Assembly: GCF_021405525.1 (NCBI RefSeq)
Contig: NZ_JAGQAG010000002.1
Location: forward strand, 1 to 64,000
Source of the DNA: Ruegeria pomeroyi
GTDB taxonomy: Bacteria > Pseudomonadota > Alphaproteobacteria > Rhodobacterales > Rhodobacteraceae
Reading direction: 5' to 3'
DNA: 64,000 nt
The notes beneath the pieces are model-generated. The model did not search any database. It was not told the DNA's origin and was given only the letters and a program-made list of their open reading frames with translations. The stretch's first letter is position 1; each line of letters begins with the position of its first letter. This document shows, piece after piece, positions 43,771-52,934 of this stretch. A program made the translations under genes and the position numbers.

Positions 43771-44762
43771 AGCCCGACCATTCCCCACCGATTTTCACAA
43801 ACGCTCTGCGGGCACAATCCAGTCACCACAATCCTCTAAGAGTCTGAATAATAATTCCAGAGCGGTTCTTCTTGCGATATGGCGGGTTGAGCGTCTGATC
43901 GCAGTGATGAGAATCCAGGCATCGGCAGATGCGATGGACGCTTCCCAGTCCTTTGCCAGCCGGCGGCAACGGCCGAGCCAGGCGAAGGTGCGTTCGACGA
44001 CCCAGCGGCGGGCAATGACGACAAAGCCGGTCACACCGGGCAGGCGTTTGACGATCTCGATTGTCGGACCGTCCGATGCGGCCATGGCGCTGCGCAGCTT
44101 GTCACCGGAGTATCCGCCATCCGCGAAGATGTGCGCCAAGGTCGGGTGTCCCTCCAGAACCTGCGAGATCACCTCAGGGGCGCCGTCTCGGTCCTGCAGG
44201 GCAGCGGCATGTGTGACCAAGCCCAGCAAGTTGCCATCCGTATCGGTCACAATATGTCGCTTTCTCCCCTTTGTTTTCTTGCCCGCGTCGAAGCCGCGCG
44301 GCCCGCCGCTTTCGGTCGTCTTGACCGACTGGCTGTCAATCACACCAGCCGTGGGCGCGGCATCCCGGCCCTCCAACAGGCGCGATGCGCCCACCAGAGC
44401 ATCGTTCAGGACGTCGAGCACGCCGCTGTCCCGCAGCCGGTAGAAATAGTATTGCACGGTTGTGAACGGTGGAAAGTCGCGCGGCAGCATCGCCCATTGG
44501 TAGCCCGTTGCAGCAATGTACTGGATTGCGTCCCAAACCGCCCGCAATCTGGTGCGGTGCGGGCGGCCAACCTTGGACCGTTCGGGCATGAAAGGCTTGA
44601 TCAAAGCCCATTCCGCATCCGTACAATCGCTTGCGTAGCGCAGGCCGCGCCGGTCATAGTCGGGGCGAGTGATTTCAGTCCAGGGCATGACTTCCTCCAG
44701 GTCTAGCAACTCGGATGACTCACAATTGGCTGAAATCATTCAACTTAGTTTTCGGTTGGGCT
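43771..44762 (-). mobile_element. IS5-family element, ends tentative
   Basis: It contains an apparently intact IS5-type transposase. Candidate ends are AGCCCGACC (43771-43779) and GGTTGGGCT (44754-44762), inverted repeats with 8 of 9 matches. No clear 4-bp target duplication was found, so the limits are tentative. The right end abuts the stop codon of the Xre regulator at 44763. Confidence 0.55.
43795..44688 (-). CDS. IS5-family transposase
   Basis: A 297-residue DDE transposase. DCTDAEWALIKPFMPERSKV and WDAIQYIAATGYQWAMLPRD form the N-terminal DUF4096-like part. Catalytic residues lie in AGVIDSQSVKT (D), IFADGGYSGDKLR (D) and RRWVVERTFAWLGRCRRLAK (E). A single intact frame; ATG at 44688 has GGAGG upstream. 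Confidence 0.95.
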   Translation of the reverse strand: MPWTEITRPDYDRRGLRYASDCTDAEWALIKPFMPERSKVGRPHRTRLRAVWDAIQYIAATGYQWAMLPRDFPPFTTVQYYFYRLRDSGVLDVLNDALVGASRLLEGRDAAPTAGVIDSQSVKTTESGGPRGFDAGKKTKGRKRHIVTDTDGNLLGLVTHAAALQDRDGAPEVISQVLEGHPTLAHIFADGGYSGDKLRSAMAASDGPTIEIVKRLPGVTGFVVIARRWVVERTFAWLGRCRRLAKDWEASIASADAWILITAIRRSTRHIARRTALELLFRLLEDCGDWIVPAERL

Positions 44763-45575
44763 CTAAAGCTCCTCTACATCGAGGACGTACTGGTCATCCG
44801 CGATGCGGTTTTGGACCAGTTCCACGATCGATGGGTGAACCGCCGGATTGCCGACCTCGAAAAGCCCGATGCGGCTGAGCGCTTGCCGCGTATCGATTTC
44901 CCGGCCGAGGAATTCCAGAAGCACCTTCGAAGCGCCCGGACGCCGCCCCTTCCGTGTCGGCGCCCCGATCTGGATGCCAATCAGTTTGTCGACCCGGCTG
45001 TGATAAGAGGGATAGTAAACCGACTGCGAAATCGAATTGGTCTGAAGCGCCTCATATTCGATCAGCTGAATCCGGTCCCCAAGATAAAATGCGACGCCGA
45101 GATACTTGTTAATGGTGATCGACCGCTGATTGCCCGGTTCACGCAGGATCTCGACATTCTTTGTGTAGTAATACTGGCCGTCCCCGGTGATCCGCAGAAT
45201 CGACTTGACGATCATGCCGGGGTAGCCGAAAGCAAAGAAGTAGCGGTAGTAATAGCCGACATAACGGTCGAGGCTGAGGCTTGAACGATAGATGTTCGGC
45301 AGGTGCGCGATCGGACCGTCCAGCGCGGTTTCCCTGACGGGGCGCTTCCTGACCTCAAAGATCTTTTGCAGGTCCATGGGATCAAGAAGCAGTTCTGCTT
45401 CGATCAAACCGAAGAAGTCGCAGATCTTGCGCATGCTGGCGCGCGAGGGCCGCATCTGGCCGCTCAGGTACTTATTGAACTGCTGGCGGTTTATGCCGAT
45501 CTTGCGGCAGACATGCGCGATTGACGGGTAGTGCCCGCACAGGAAATTCAGGTTTTCCGATAGCTCTTTACTCAT
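44763..45575 (-). CDS. Xre-type helix-turn-helix regulator of the peptide operon
   Basis: A 270-residue protein. Residues about 5-60 are a Cro/C1-type helix-turn-helix (HVCRKIGINRQQFNKYLSGQ, then MRPSRASMRKICDFFG). The remaining 200 residues (YVGYYYRYFFAFGYPGMIVK and on) form a sensor domain I do not recognise. The larger open frame to 47204 is an antisense shadow of the binding-protein gene and is rejected. The gene is divergent from the peptide ABC operon, and the palindrome at 45588-45602 sits in its own promoter. Its stop codon lies right at the IS5 edge, so the C-terminus might be altered by insertion. Confidence 0.82.
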   Translation of the reverse strand: MSKELSENLNFLCGHYPSIAHVCRKIGINRQQFNKYLSGQMRPSRASMRKICDFFGLIEAELLLDPMDLQKIFEVRKRPVRETALDGPIAHLPNIYRSSLSLDRYVGYYYRYFFAFGYPGMIVKSILRITGDGQYYYTKNVEILREPGNQRSITINKYLGVAFYLGDRIQLIEYEALQTNSISQSVYYPSYHSRVDKLIGIQIGAPTRKGRRPGASKVLLEFLGREIDTRQALSRIGLFEVGNPAVHPSIVELVQNRIADDQYVLDVEEL

Positions 45576-45582
45576 ACTTGCA

Positions 45583-45611
45583 TTAGCATAGTGAAGCACT
45601 ATCAGTGTCAA
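45583..45611 (-). promoter_or_regulatory. Promoter and operator of the Xre regulator
   Basis: ATAGTG-AAG-CACTAT (45588-45602) is a perfect 15-bp dyad. On the minus strand TTGACA (45611-45606) and GCTAAT (45587-45582) flank it with 18-base spacing, so a bound repressor would block the promoter. The predicted transcript starts at or next to the regulator ATG (45575), suggesting a leaderless mRNA. The site may also control the divergent peptide transporter. Confidence 0.58.
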
Positions 45612-45722
45612 GCCGCGAAAGAATGCGAAATTGATAGATTTGATCGAAGGCGCTCTCATCGCAGAAAGTCGCGCCGGCACATCAGCGGGCGCCGAAGCAG
45701 CCAAATCAGCGGGAGGCACTAG

Positions 45723-47273
45723 ATGGCACTGAGAAATACCAGCAGACGGACATTTCTGGCGGGGACGACGGCCGCAGGTGCATTGATCCTTGTGCCAGAC
45801 CTGATTGGACAGGCCAGGGCGCAAACCGCCGGACTGCGCCTGAGAATGGAGCGCGACAACGAAATCCTCGACCCAGGCTACATGGTCGGCGGCTCCGAGG
45901 TTTCGGCCCAGAAGCAGTGCCTGCCCTTCCTTGCCGAGTACGACATGAAAGATGGCGAGGTGTCCTGGCGACCAACCTACTATGTCACGCGGCTGGAGCA
46001 CACCGACCCGACCCATATCGCGTTCGAGCTGGCCGAGGGCCTCGTCTGGTCGAAGGGCTACGGACCGGTCACGGCTGCCGACGTGAAGTTTTCCTACGAG
46101 CGGATGAAGGGCACCGACTGGTCGGGCTATTTCGATGCGCTCGATCATGTCGAGGTCACCGGCGACCGCACCGGCACGATCGTACTCAACACGCCTTTCG
46201 CACCCTTCATCCTCGTAACGCTCTGCCACGGCACCGGCGCGGTTCTTTGCGAGAAAGCAGTAACCGAAGCGGGCGGCAAGTTCACCACCGATTTCCCGGC
46301 GACCTGCGGGCCCTACCTTTACGAAGCCGTGCCCGGACAGCGTGCGAATTTCGTGCCGAACCCAGACTGGGCGGGGCCGAAGCCGGCCGCTGAATCCGTC
46401 GTAGTGCAAATCGTGGGTGAAGAGAAAGCCGCAAACCTCGCTTTCGAGGCGGGCGAGTTGGACTGCACCGATATCGGCGCGGACACGCTGGCGCGTTACC
46501 GCACAAGTCCGCCGGAGGGGTCCGAGATCACAATCGCGGGCGAATTGCGCTACATGTGGATGGGGATGAACACCGAACATCCGAAGTTGCAGGACCTGAA
46601 GGTCAGGCAGGCGATCCAGCACGCGGTCGACGTGGATTCGATTATTGCAGGCGCCTATTCCAACACCACAAGCAAGTCCTTCGGCATCATCTGCCCGGGC
46701 CTTCTTGGCAAACGCGATGCCACAAAATCTTACAGCTACGATCCCGAAAAAGCCCGTGCGCTCCTGGCTGAGGCCGGCGTCTCGGGGCTTGAACTGACGC
46801 TGAAGACACTGAACGCGCAGGACCGCCTGCTGACCGCGCAGATCATCCAGGCGAACCTTGCCGCCGTTGGTATCACGGTGACGGTTCTGCCGGTCGATGA
46901 CGGCACGTTCTGGGAAATGGGGATGGAGGAATCCGGCGATGGCTGGAAGGACCTCGAGATGTGGATCATGCAGTTCTACACCACGCCCGACCCCTACGAG
47001 GCGACGCAGTGGTTCGTCTCGGACCAAGTCGGCGTCTGGAACTGGGAGCGCTGGAAGAACGAGGAGTTCGACAAGCTCTATGCCGATGGCATCGCCGAGC
47101 AGGACCTTGCCAAACGCGAGGCGATCTATCTCAGGATGCAGGATATCATGGAAGAAACCGGCGCATATGTCTGGATCAACCATGAGCCGACAGCTTATGT
47201 CCACCGCAAGGGTGTAACGATCTCGACGGCCCCTTCGGGCGAACTAGACTACCGCCGCTTCGAGATCGCCTGA
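45723..47273 (+). CDS. Peptide ABC transporter binding protein (DppA/OppA family), Tat-exported
   Basis: A 516-residue family 5 extracellular binding protein. The N-terminus TSRRTFLAGTTAAGALILVP is a twin-arginine signal, with likely cleavage after GQARA. LVWSKGYGPVTAADVKFSYE and the late RMQDIMEETGAYVWINHEP match the DppA fold. It delivers di- or oligopeptides to the permeases encoded downstream. A strong hairpin follows the stop codon. Confidence 0.93.
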   Translation: MALRNTSRRTFLAGTTAAGALILVPDLIGQARAQTAGLRLRMERDNEILDPGYMVGGSEVSAQKQCLPFLAEYDMKDGEVSWRPTYYVTRLEHTDPTHIAFELAEGLVWSKGYGPVTAADVKFSYERMKGTDWSGYFDALDHVEVTGDRTGTIVLNTPFAPFILVTLCHGTGAVLCEKAVTEAGGKFTTDFPATCGPYLYEAVPGQRANFVPNPDWAGPKPAAESVVVQIVGEEKAANLAFEAGELDCTDIGADTLARYRTSPPEGSEITIAGELRYMWMGMNTEHPKLQDLKVRQAIQHAVDVDSIIAGAYSNTTSKSFGIICPGLLGKRDATKSYSYDPEKARALLAEAGVSGLELTLKTLNAQDRLLTAQIIQANLAAVGITVTVLPVDDGTFWEMGMEESGDGWKDLEMWIMQFYTTPDPYEATQWFVSDQVGVWNWERWKNEEFDKLYADGIAEQDLAKREAIYLRMQDIMEETGAYVWINHEPTAYVHRKGVTISTAPSGELDYRRFEIA

Positions 47274-47277
47274 CGAA

Positions 47278-47310
47278 GACCCGGTCCGGTATTCCCTGAC
47301 GGACCGGGTC
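47278..47310 (+). terminator. Hairpin after peptide-binding protein gene
   Basis: GACCCGGTCCG (47278-47288) and CGGACCGGGTC (47300-47310) form a perfect 11-bp stem with an 11-base loop. No T-run follows, so it probably stabilises the upstream mRNA rather than ending transcription. A related CGGTCCG/CGGACCG hairpin follows the last operon gene. Confidence 0.72.
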
Positions 47311-47337
47311 GCCCCAACGGCGCCCTGAGGAGAACCA

Positions 47338-48282
47338 ATGTTTTTCTACCTGATCAAGCGGATCGGCTTGTCTGTGGCTGTTATCGGGCTGGTGGTGCTG
47401 ATGTCCTTCGCATTGCTGCACCTGATCCCGGGCGACCCTGCGACCATCGCGCTGGGTCCCCGCGCAAGTGCAGAGACGATCGATCGCTTTACCGAGAAGA
47501 TGCATCTCGATGAACCGGTCTGGCGGCAGTTCCTCATTTTCGCCGGCAACGTGGTGACCGGCGATCTAGGCGAAGACGTGTTTTCCAATCGCCCAGTGAC
47601 GCAGATCATCGGCGAAAATATCGGCTTCACGCTGGCACTTGGCGCGGCCGGTCTGGGCTGGGCGATCCTTGTGGGCATTCCGCTCGGTTGTCTGGCCGCG
47701 CTGCGCCCGAATTCAGCGCTCGACAGGGCGACCGGTATCCTGTCGGTCGGGACCATTGCCGTGCCCTCCTTCGTCATCGCCATCTGGTCGCTCTTGCTTT
47801 TCGCCGTGACCCTGCGCTGGCTGCCCGCCATCGGTGCCGGTGAGCCCGGCAACCTGCCCGATCAGCTCGCCCATCTGATCCTGCCCGCCTTCGCGCTTGG
47901 CCTCGGTTGGGTTGGCTACCTGTCGCGGATGGTGCGGGCCTCGCTGCTCGAGGTGATGAACGAGGACTATATCCGGGCCGCAAACGCCTTTGGGCTGCGC
48001 CCCGGCCGCGTGATCTTCGGTTATGCGCTTCGGGTCGCGATCCTGCCGACGATCACCCTGATCGGCCTCGGCTTCGGCGGGCTGATCTCGTCGACTGTCT
48101 TCGCCGAAGTGATTTTTGCCCGCCCCGGGCTTGGCAAGCTTCTCTACGACATGGTCAGCGCGCGCAATTTCCCCGTCGTGCAGGGCGCCGTTCTTGTGAC
48201 GACCGGCCTGTACATCACCTTCGTTCTCCTCTCCGACCTCATCATTGCCTGGCTTGATCCCCGTGTCCGCGATGCTCTCTGA
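47338..48282 (+). CDS. Peptide ABC transporter permease (DppB-like)
   Basis: A 314-residue membrane protein that opens FFYLIKRIGLSVAVIGLVVL, the usual DppB N-terminal helix, with FALLHLIPGDPATIALGP next. The coupling loop is EDYIRAANAFGLRPGRVIFG. It forms the heterodimeric channel with the following permease. TGAGGAGA precedes its ATG, and the DppC-like ATG overlaps its end by 11 bases. Confidence 0.94.
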   Translation: MFFYLIKRIGLSVAVIGLVVLMSFALLHLIPGDPATIALGPRASAETIDRFTEKMHLDEPVWRQFLIFAGNVVTGDLGEDVFSNRPVTQIIGENIGFTLALGAAGLGWAILVGIPLGCLAALRPNSALDRATGILSVGTIAVPSFVIAIWSLLLFAVTLRWLPAIGAGEPGNLPDQLAHLILPAFALGLGWVGYLSRMVRASLLEVMNEDYIRAANAFGLRPGRVIFGYALRVAILPTITLIGLGFGGLISSTVFAEVIFARPGLGKLLYDMVSARNFPVVQGAVLVTTGLYITFVLLSDLIIAWLDPRVRDAL

Positions 48283-49165
48283 TCCTTCCGCATCGCAGCC
48301 GGGCGCCGGCCGGCCCCGGCAACGCTCGAATGTCCGGCTGGGCCAGTTTCTGGGCAGCCCGAAGGCGATGCTCGGCCTGACGGTCGTGATCCTCTTCATT
48401 TCCAGTGCCGTTTTCGCGCCCGTTCTGGCGCCCTACGATCCGAACGCGCTCGACATCCCGTCGCGGCTTTCAGGCCCGACATGGGCGCATTGGGCGGGCA
48501 CCGATCAGCTTGGCCGCGACACGTTCTCGCGTCTCCTGTTCGGCGGGCGGGTGGCGCTGAAGATCGCGGTCATCGGCGTGTCCGTGGCTCTGTCCACCGG
48601 TCTCATCCTCGGCATGATCGCCGGTTACGGGCCGAAATGGCTCGACAACCTGCTGCTTCTTGCCTTCGACACGGTACTGGCCTTCCCGACCATCGTGCTG
48701 GCGCTCGCGACCGTCGCGCTGGTCGGGCCGAGCCTCGAACTGGTTCTGATCATCGTCATTGTCTCGACGGTACCCGGATATGCCCGCATGGCGCGCACCG
48801 CGACGTTGGCCCTGAAAAACGATGAATTCATCCTCGCCGAACGTTCGCTTGGGGCAAGCACGCCGCGTATCCTGGCCCATCACGTCCTTCCCAATGTCGT
48901 CGGACCGCTCCTGATCCTTGCGGCAATGGACGTGCCGGTAGTGGTGACGATCGAGGCGGGTCTCAGTTTCCTGGGGCTTGGCGTGCTGCCGCCGACGGCG
49001 AGTTGGGGAACGATCCTGAACGAAGGCTATCTGGTGATCAACGACGCCCCCTTCATGGTCGTCGCAGCGGGCATTCCCCTTGTTCTGACCACCCTTGGCT
49101 TCACCTTCCTCGGCGAAGCGCTGCGTGACATCTTCGATCCCCGGATGGGACGGGGGCGGGCATGA
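48272..49165 (+). CDS. Peptide ABC transporter permease (DppC-like)
   Basis: A 297-residue membrane protein. SPKAMLGLTVVILFISSAVF is the first helix, then AHWAGTDQLGRDTFSRLLFG is the DppC hallmark. The coupling loop is NDEFILAERSLGASTPRILA. ATG at 48272 overlaps the preceding gene; an earlier start would add nine residues without a ribosome site. It overlaps the ATPase gene by four bases (ATGA). Confidence 0.94.
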   Translation: MLSDPSASQPGAGRPRQRSNVRLGQFLGSPKAMLGLTVVILFISSAVFAPVLAPYDPNALDIPSRLSGPTWAHWAGTDQLGRDTFSRLLFGGRVALKIAVIGVSVALSTGLILGMIAGYGPKWLDNLLLLAFDTVLAFPTIVLALATVALVGPSLELVLIIVIVSTVPGYARMARTATLALKNDEFILAERSLGASTPRILAHHVLPNVVGPLLILAAMDVPVVVTIEAGLSFLGLGVLPPTASWGTILNEGYLVINDAPFMVVAAGIPLVLTTLGFTFLGEALRDIFDPRMGRGRA

Positions 49166-51174
49166 ACGCACCGCATCTCGACATCCGCGGCCTGACGGTC
49201 GATTTCACGACTCCCACCGGACCGGTGCACGCCCTGCGGGACGTCAGCTTCGCGGTTCCACAGAACAGCGTCACCGGCATCGTTGGCGAGAGCGGGTCGG
49301 GCAAAAGCACGGTCCTGTGGTCGATCCTTGGCCTGTTGTCCGCCAACGCCCGGGTGCGCCGTGGCGAGATACTGTTCGAGGGCGAAGACATGTTGCGCAA
49401 GGGCACGGACGCGCTTCGGGCCGCGCGCGGTCAGGACATGTCGGTGGTGTTCCAGAACCCGATGGCCTCGCAGATCCCGGTCCTGACCTACGCCACCCAG
49501 ATGCGCGACATCCTCTATCGCAAGCGCGATCTGAGCGCCGCCGACAAGCGAACCCTGGCGGTCGAGATGATGGAGCGTGTCGGTATCCCCGACCCCGCCC
49601 GCCGGATCGACCAGTATCCCCATCATTTTTCGGGCGGGATGCGGCAGCGGGCCGGGATCGCGATGGCCCTTCTGCCGCGCCCACGCCTCCTCCTGGCGGA
49701 CGAGCCGACGACGGCACTCGACGTGACCATGGAGGCTCAGGTGATCCACCTGATACGCGACCTCGCGACCGAGCTGGAGACGACCGTTCTGGTCGTATCC
49801 CACAACCTCGGCCTGATCGCCGAGATGTGCGATCATGTGGTTGTCATGTATGCAGGCGAGGTGGTGGAAGCCGGCCCGGTGCGCGAATTATTCCACAACG
49901 CCCGTCATCCCTACACGCGCGCGCTTCTGGACTGTGATCCGGCGCGGATTACCCGGAAAACCCGGCACCTGCCGGTGATCGAAGGCAGCCTGCCGGACCT
50001 CAGCGCGCCGCCAAAAGGATGCATTTTTGCGGCGCGCTGCCCGAAAGCCACCCTGCATTGCGAGGCCGAAGCCCCGTCTGCGCAGGTGTCGGGGGGGCGG
50101 CATTCGGTGCGATGCCATTTCCCGGTTACGGAAAAGTCGGTTCCGGACGCGCCAAGGATTTTGGACGCCCCCCATGCAACTCCACCGGACGCGGGTGACA
50201 TCCCGCTTCTCGAAGTGCCGTATCTGAATGTCCGCTTCCGCACCATGGGGCCAATTCGCGCCCGGCTCAACGGCGTTGCCGATCCGTTTGTCGACGCGGT
50301 CCTTGACGTTGGCCTGACCGTGCGGCGTGGCGAGACACTGGGCCTTGTCGGCGAAAGCGGATCGGGCAAAACGACGCTCGGCCGGGCGATCCTGAACCTT
50401 ACCCGCGCCAGCGCGGGTTCGGTCCGGTTCGAGGGACGCGAGGTGCGCAACCTGCCAGAGCGCGCCTTCAAACCGCTGAGGCGCGATATGGCAATGATGT
50501 TCCAGGACGCCATCGGATCGCTCAGCCCGCGCAAGACCGTGCGGGCGCTGATCGCAGAACCCTTCGTGATCCACGGCGCCCAAGATCGCGACCTCGACCG
50601 AGAGGCGGAACGCCTAGCCGACCTCGTCCAGTTGCCACGTGCTTTCCTCGGACGATATCCGCACGAACTGTCGGGCGGACAGGCACGCCGGGTCGGTGTT
50701 GCCCGGGCTCTGGCCCTTAACCCGAAACTCATCATTGCCGATGAACCGACAGCGGGCCTCGATGTGTCGGTGCAAGGTGATATCTTGAACCTGATGGCCG
50801 AGTTGCAGAGGGAAAAGGGGCTGAGCTACCTCTTGATCACGCACAACCTTCCGGTCGTCCGCCATGTCAGTGACCGGCTGGCGATCATGTACATGGGCCG
50901 CATCGTCGAGACCGGGGAGGCCGAGGCAATCTTCAACCAGCCCGGCCATCCTTACACCGAGGCACTGGTGCGCGGCGTTCCGCAACCCGATCCTGACCAG
51001 CGTCGAACGGCTCCGCCCTTGCGCGGCGAGGTGCCAAGCCTGATGAACCGGCCGCGCGGCTGTGACTTTGCCGCCCGATGCCCCTTCGCAAAGGACGAGT
51101 GCCGTCAGATCAAGCCTTCCCAGTCCACGCGCGCCGACGGGCGTGTGATCGCCTGCCATTTCCCGCTGATTTGA
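49162..51174 (+). CDS. Peptide ABC transporter double ATPase (DppD-DppF fusion)
   Basis: A 670-residue protein with two nucleotide-binding domains. Domain 1: Walker A GIVGESGSGKSTVLW, signature HFSGGMRQRAGIA, Walker B LLADEPTTALD. Domain 2 (from about residue 350): Walker A GLVGESGSGKTTLGR, signature ELSGGQARRVGVA, Walker B LIIADEPTAGLD. Each ends with an Opp/Dpp cysteine-rich tail (GCIFAARCPKATLHC; GCDFAARCPFAKDEC). It powers the transporter. Fusion of the two ATPases is common in alphaproteobacteria. Confidence 0.95.
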   Translation: MNAPHLDIRGLTVDFTTPTGPVHALRDVSFAVPQNSVTGIVGESGSGKSTVLWSILGLLSANARVRRGEILFEGEDMLRKGTDALRAARGQDMSVVFQNPMASQIPVLTYATQMRDILYRKRDLSAADKRTLAVEMMERVGIPDPARRIDQYPHHFSGGMRQRAGIAMALLPRPRLLLADEPTTALDVTMEAQVIHLIRDLATELETTVLVVSHNLGLIAEMCDHVVVMYAGEVVEAGPVRELFHNARHPYTRALLDCDPARITRKTRHLPVIEGSLPDLSAPPKGCIFAARCPKATLHCEAEAPSAQVSGGRHSVRCHFPVTEKSVPDAPRILDAPHATPPDAGDIPLLEVPYLNVRFRTMGPIRARLNGVADPFVDAVLDVGLTVRRGETLGLVGESGSGKTTLGRAILNLTRASAGSVRFEGREVRNLPERAFKPLRRDMAMMFQDAIGSLSPRKTVRALIAEPFVIHGAQDRDLDREAERLADLVQLPRAFLGRYPHELSGGQARRVGVARALALNPKLIIADEPTAGLDVSVQGDILNLMAELQREKGLSYLLITHNLPVVRHVSDRLAIMYMGRIVETGEAEAIFNQPGHPYTEALVRGVPQPDPDQRRTAPPLRGEVPSLMNRPRGCDFAARCPFAKDECRQIKPSQSTRADGRVIACHFPLI

Positions 51175-51200
51175 GGCGGCCGCCTGAGGAAACGCACCCA

Positions 51201-52628
51201 ATGAGCTACGGTATCTACATCGGAAAAAACCACGCGGCGGACGGCCACGCCTGGCTGGCGGGCTATGGCGACGAGCCTTCCAGCCACTGGCTGGAAATCG
51301 TGCCGCGGCAGACCCATGCAGCGGGCGCCACGATCACCGTCGGCATGACACCCGAGGCCGACCTGCCCGGGCGGTTGACCGAGATCCCGCAGGTCCGCGA
51401 GACCGCGCGGCACCTTCGCGTCAGCTACAGCTATTACCTCGGCGTCCCCGCGCCATTGACCAATGGCGGTCTGAACGAGTACGGCGTGGCCGTCCGCGAT
51501 ATCTGGTCACCCTCGCGGCCGGAACTGATCGCGATGACTCCGGCCGGACAGACCGGTCCGAACTATTCCGATCTTGCGCGTATCGTTATGGAACGTGCCA
51601 GAAGCGCGCGCGAAGGCGTCGACATCATCGCAGCCCTGATCGCCGAGCACGGCTATTCCTGCTATGGCGGCAACTCTCACATCATCGCAGACGAGGAAGA
51701 GGCCTGGGTAGTAATCGAGTTTGCGGGCGGGCTGGGTCTGTGGGTGGCCGAGCGTCTCGGACCGGACAGCATCCGTGCTTCGCGGCCCGGCTATATCGGC
51801 CGGATTCCCGACGCTCCGAATGCGGACTTCCGCTTTCCAGCGCATTTCGTCTCGACCGCCGTCGAGAAGGGCTGGCATGACCCTAAATCAGGACCTTTCG
51901 ACGTCAACGTCGTCTATGGCGACGGCAAGGGTCGCTGGCAGGGTGTGCAATGGGTCGAGGCCGAGATGCGAAAACGCGCCGAGCGGCCTGAGAAGATCAG
52001 CCTTGCTGATATCATCTGGGCTATCGCCACCGAAAAACTGACCGGCGATACGGCCGGTTATGGCCAGGTTGTTCCTCTCCGCGACCCGGGCATCCCCTCT
52101 TTGCGGATGTTCTGGCATGCGCCGGTCGGCGCAGTAACCGCGCCCATGGTGCCCGTCTTCATGGGGCAAATGGCGCCTCCGCCGGAATATGGCCCGCACC
52201 GCTATCTTACAACTGGTGAAAGCGCGCGCTTTCTCGACAACCGAAACGAGGATGCTTCGCCTGAACGAACGTCGCGCGTACGGCAGGGGCAGGAGGTGAC
52301 GCGCTCGGCCTTTCAGACATACAAGCGGCTGATGCACCTTGCATTTCAGATCGGCGAATCCGCGCTGACGGAGCTCTGGGATCACTGGCGGACCATGGAA
52401 TCTCGGCTTGCAAGCGAACTTGCCGGCGTCACCAGGGCTGTCCAGGTGCTGACCGCCGCCGGCGAAGAAGACCTTGCCGCAGATCACCTGACACGGTACA
52501 GCAACCGCCATCTCATCGGGGCGCTGCAGGATGCGGAAGCACTCGCCGCCGCTTATGAGGCTCGGCTGCGCAATGCAGGAAAGCTGAATGTCTCGACCTG
52601 CGCAAAGGTGCCGAAGCAGATTTGGTAG
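51201..52628 (+). CDS. C69-family dipeptidase-like protein
   Basis: A 475-residue protein related to peptidase family C69 (U34). PLTNGGLNEYGVAVRDIWSP and HGYSCYGGNSHIIADEEEAW are family-like. Classic members mature to expose an N-terminal Cys (MxCTT). Here the start is MSYGIYIGKNHAADGHAWLA with no Cys, so the nucleophile is missing or different; an alphaproteobacterial subgroup may share this. As last gene in the peptide-uptake operon it should cleave imported peptides. ATG at 51201 has GAGGAAA upstream; the frame remains open further upstream but overlaps the ATPase gene. Confidence 0.82.
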   Translation: MSYGIYIGKNHAADGHAWLAGYGDEPSSHWLEIVPRQTHAAGATITVGMTPEADLPGRLTEIPQVRETARHLRVSYSYYLGVPAPLTNGGLNEYGVAVRDIWSPSRPELIAMTPAGQTGPNYSDLARIVMERARSAREGVDIIAALIAEHGYSCYGGNSHIIADEEEAWVVIEFAGGLGLWVAERLGPDSIRASRPGYIGRIPDAPNADFRFPAHFVSTAVEKGWHDPKSGPFDVNVVYGDGKGRWQGVQWVEAEMRKRAERPEKISLADIIWAIATEKLTGDTAGYGQVVPLRDPGIPSLRMFWHAPVGAVTAPMVPVFMGQMAPPPEYGPHRYLTTGESARFLDNRNEDASPERTSRVRQGQEVTRSAFQTYKRLMHLAFQIGESALTELWDHWRTMESRLASELAGVTRAVQVLTAAGEEDLAADHLTRYSNRHLIGALQDAEALAAAYEARLRNAGKLNVSTCAKVPKQIW

Positions 52629-52643
52629 GGCATTTTGACCGAC

Positions 52644-52661
52644 CGGTCCGGTCCCGGACCG
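52644..52661 (+). terminator. Hairpin after peptide operon
   Basis: CGGTCCG (52644-52650) and CGGACCG (52655-52661) form a 7-bp stem with a GTCC loop, 15 bases after the peptidase stop codon. It lacks a T-run. It resembles the hairpin at 47278-47310. Confidence 0.5.
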
Positions 52662-52662
52662 C

Positions 52663-52894
52663 TCAGATGATGAAAGTTCCGATATCCTCGTTCAGCGTCA
52701 GAGACATATCGGTGCGGTCCGAGGGCAACTGTCCCAGCGCGTTGGCGACGAAATGCTGCAGAAGATTGGCAATGGCGCTTGTGGCCACACGCGAGTCCCA
52801 ATAGGTGCTTGCGTCACTCGACGCCCGCAATGGGTACTTCGTGTAGTCGAGCTGCGAGGACCTGTACTTGTAGGAGATGAAGACAATGGGAAAG
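52663..52894 (-). pseudogene. Gene 3-prime fragment cut off by IS3 (possibly RpiR-type regulator)
   Basis: An open minus-strand frame runs from the IS3 end to a TGA at 52663. It encodes FPIVFISYKYRSSQLDYTKY, then ASSDASTYWDSRVATSAIAN and a tail ending LNEDIGTFII. The WDSRVA helix and the preceding strand recall the C-terminal SIS domain of MurR/RpiR regulators, but the match is weak. The 5-prime part is absent, so the gene was truncated by the insertion or a linked deletion. Confidence 0.45.
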
Positions 52895-52934
52895 CTGAAC
52901 CGCCCCGGTTTTCCCGGAGGCTGATTACTCCGTA

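Noticed and set aside
43212-43788. Two overlapping hypothetical frames in the region before the IS5 element
   Set aside because: Odd composition, no ribosome site, no domain; reported only as an empty region.
44763-47204. 813-codon minus-strand open frame
   Set aside because: Only the 270 codons from 45575 are a regulator; the rest is antisense to the peptide-binding protein gene and lacks protein-like features.
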